Shown one piece after another: positions 6,288 through 6,610 of a stretch of 6,610 nt of DNA. Both the position numbers and the translations under genes were made by a program. Positions within the stretch are counted from its first letter, which is position 1. Each line of letters opens with the position of its first letter. Below the pieces are notes generated by a model that saw only the letters and a list, made by a program, of their open reading frames with translations, had not been told where the DNA came from and did not search any database. Source of the DNA: Pseudomonadota bacterium (GTDB lineage: Bacteria; Pseudomonadota; Gammaproteobacteria; Burkholderiales; Burkholderiaceae_C); contig JAUPTP010000133.1 in the NCBI GenBank assembly GCA_030918015.1, forward strand, positions 1 to 6,610, given 5' to 3'.

Positions 6288-6610
6288 CGAGGGCTCTCCG
6301 GGGCAGGAAGAAGGCGGGTCCGCCACAGCGTCAGCCGCAGCGGCGAGCCGCTCTGCGGCGCGACGGCCTGGGCCAGCCGCTCGGGCGGCGCGAGGGCTGC
6401 CCAGCCGGCGGGGGGCGTGTCGCCTTCGGCCACGATCAGCACGGTGCGCCCGGTGTCGGCGGCCCGCGGGCCTTGCGCTCCGGGCCAGCCGGCGACCAGC
6501 TGGTAGTGGTCGGCCGGCGGGCGGGACGGATCGGGGCGCCAGGCCCGCCAGTCGGCGCCGGGCAGATCGCGCCAGGCATGGCGGCCGTGCGAGATCAGCG
6601 TGCGGTCGGC
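6284..6610 (-). CDS. C-terminal part of a possible GT39/ArnT-type membrane glycosyltransferase (partial)
   Basis: Reading on the minus strand from 6610, an open frame of 108 codons runs to a TGA at 6286-6284 that overlaps the PAP2 start as ATGA. The start lies outside the window. The piece is soluble and rich in Trp, Pro and Arg, with strings such as WRAWRPDP, ADHYQLVAGW and TGRTVLIVAEGD. The order 'Trp-x-Pro-Asp ... DHYxL ... hydrophobic strand' recalls the periplasmic C-terminal domain of proteobacterial GT39 (ArnT/PMT-like) proteins, which move a sugar from a polyprenyl phosphate to a target such as lipid A. The overlap with a lipid phosphatase fits that idea. The catalytic N-terminal membrane part is not visible, so the family call is tentative; that this is coding is well supported by the overlap and codon use. 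Confidence 0.5.
   Translation of the reverse strand, partial: ADRTLISHGRHAWRDLPGADWRAWRPDPSRPPADHYQLVAGWPGAQGPRAADTGRTVLIVAEGDTPPAGWAALAPPERLAQAVAPQSGSPLRLTLWRTRLLPAPESPR
6294..6299 (-). promoter_or_regulatory. Ribosome binding site of the PAP2 phosphatase gene
   Basis: On the minus strand this reads GGAGAG, 6 bases before the ATG at 6287, inside the end of the upstream coding region. It supports the shorter start. Confidence 0.55.

Overview
The window is very GC-rich DNA, roughly 70% G+C by eye, with tightly packed genes and C/G-ending codons. Gene content and codon use suggest a betaproteobacterium of the order Burkholderiales (Rubrivivax, Leptothrix or Roseateles type). That assignment is inferred from style and gene families, not from a marker gene.

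Left part, plus strand (1-2119): the last 31 residues of an isocitrate/isopropylmalate/tartrate dehydrogenase-family enzyme; a complete Tat-exported dienelactone-hydrolase-family protein resembling E. coli YghX (171-1076); and, only 2 bases later, a ten-helix EamA/DMT-type membrane transporter with a 60-residue C-terminal tail holding 23 histidines (1079-2119). The last two are probably co-transcribed. A 9-bp GC-rich hairpin (2131-2151) fills the 34-bp gap to the convergent trkH gene.

Middle part, minus strand (5341 down to 2154): a 94-codon unrecognised gene, then trkA (peripheral NAD-binding regulator of K+ uptake) and trkH (K+-translocating membrane subunit). The gaps are 39 and 20 bases, so the three probably form one operon. 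The region upstream (5342-5507) is locally AT-rich. It holds a good sigma70-type promoter (GTGACA, 17 bp, TATAAA) on the minus strand, with a perfect GTGACA-TT-TGTCAC palindrome just downstream of the predicted start of transcription. This looks like a regulated promoter for the small gene plus trkAH.

Right part, minus strand (6610 down to 5508): the C-terminal part of a protein that is possibly a GT39/ArnT-type membrane glycosyltransferase, overlapping by ATGA a complete PAP2-family membrane phosphatase with a CSFVSGH motif reminiscent of lipid A phosphatases. This pair suggests polyprenyl-phosphate or lipid A sugar modification.

Most genes here are ordinary. The items most worth a second look are the promoter and palindrome in front of the small gene and trkAH, the small gene itself, the His-rich transporter tail, and the G9 tract upstream of that tail. 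I found no CRISPR array, tRNA, rRNA, insertion sequence or clearly new multi-gene system.
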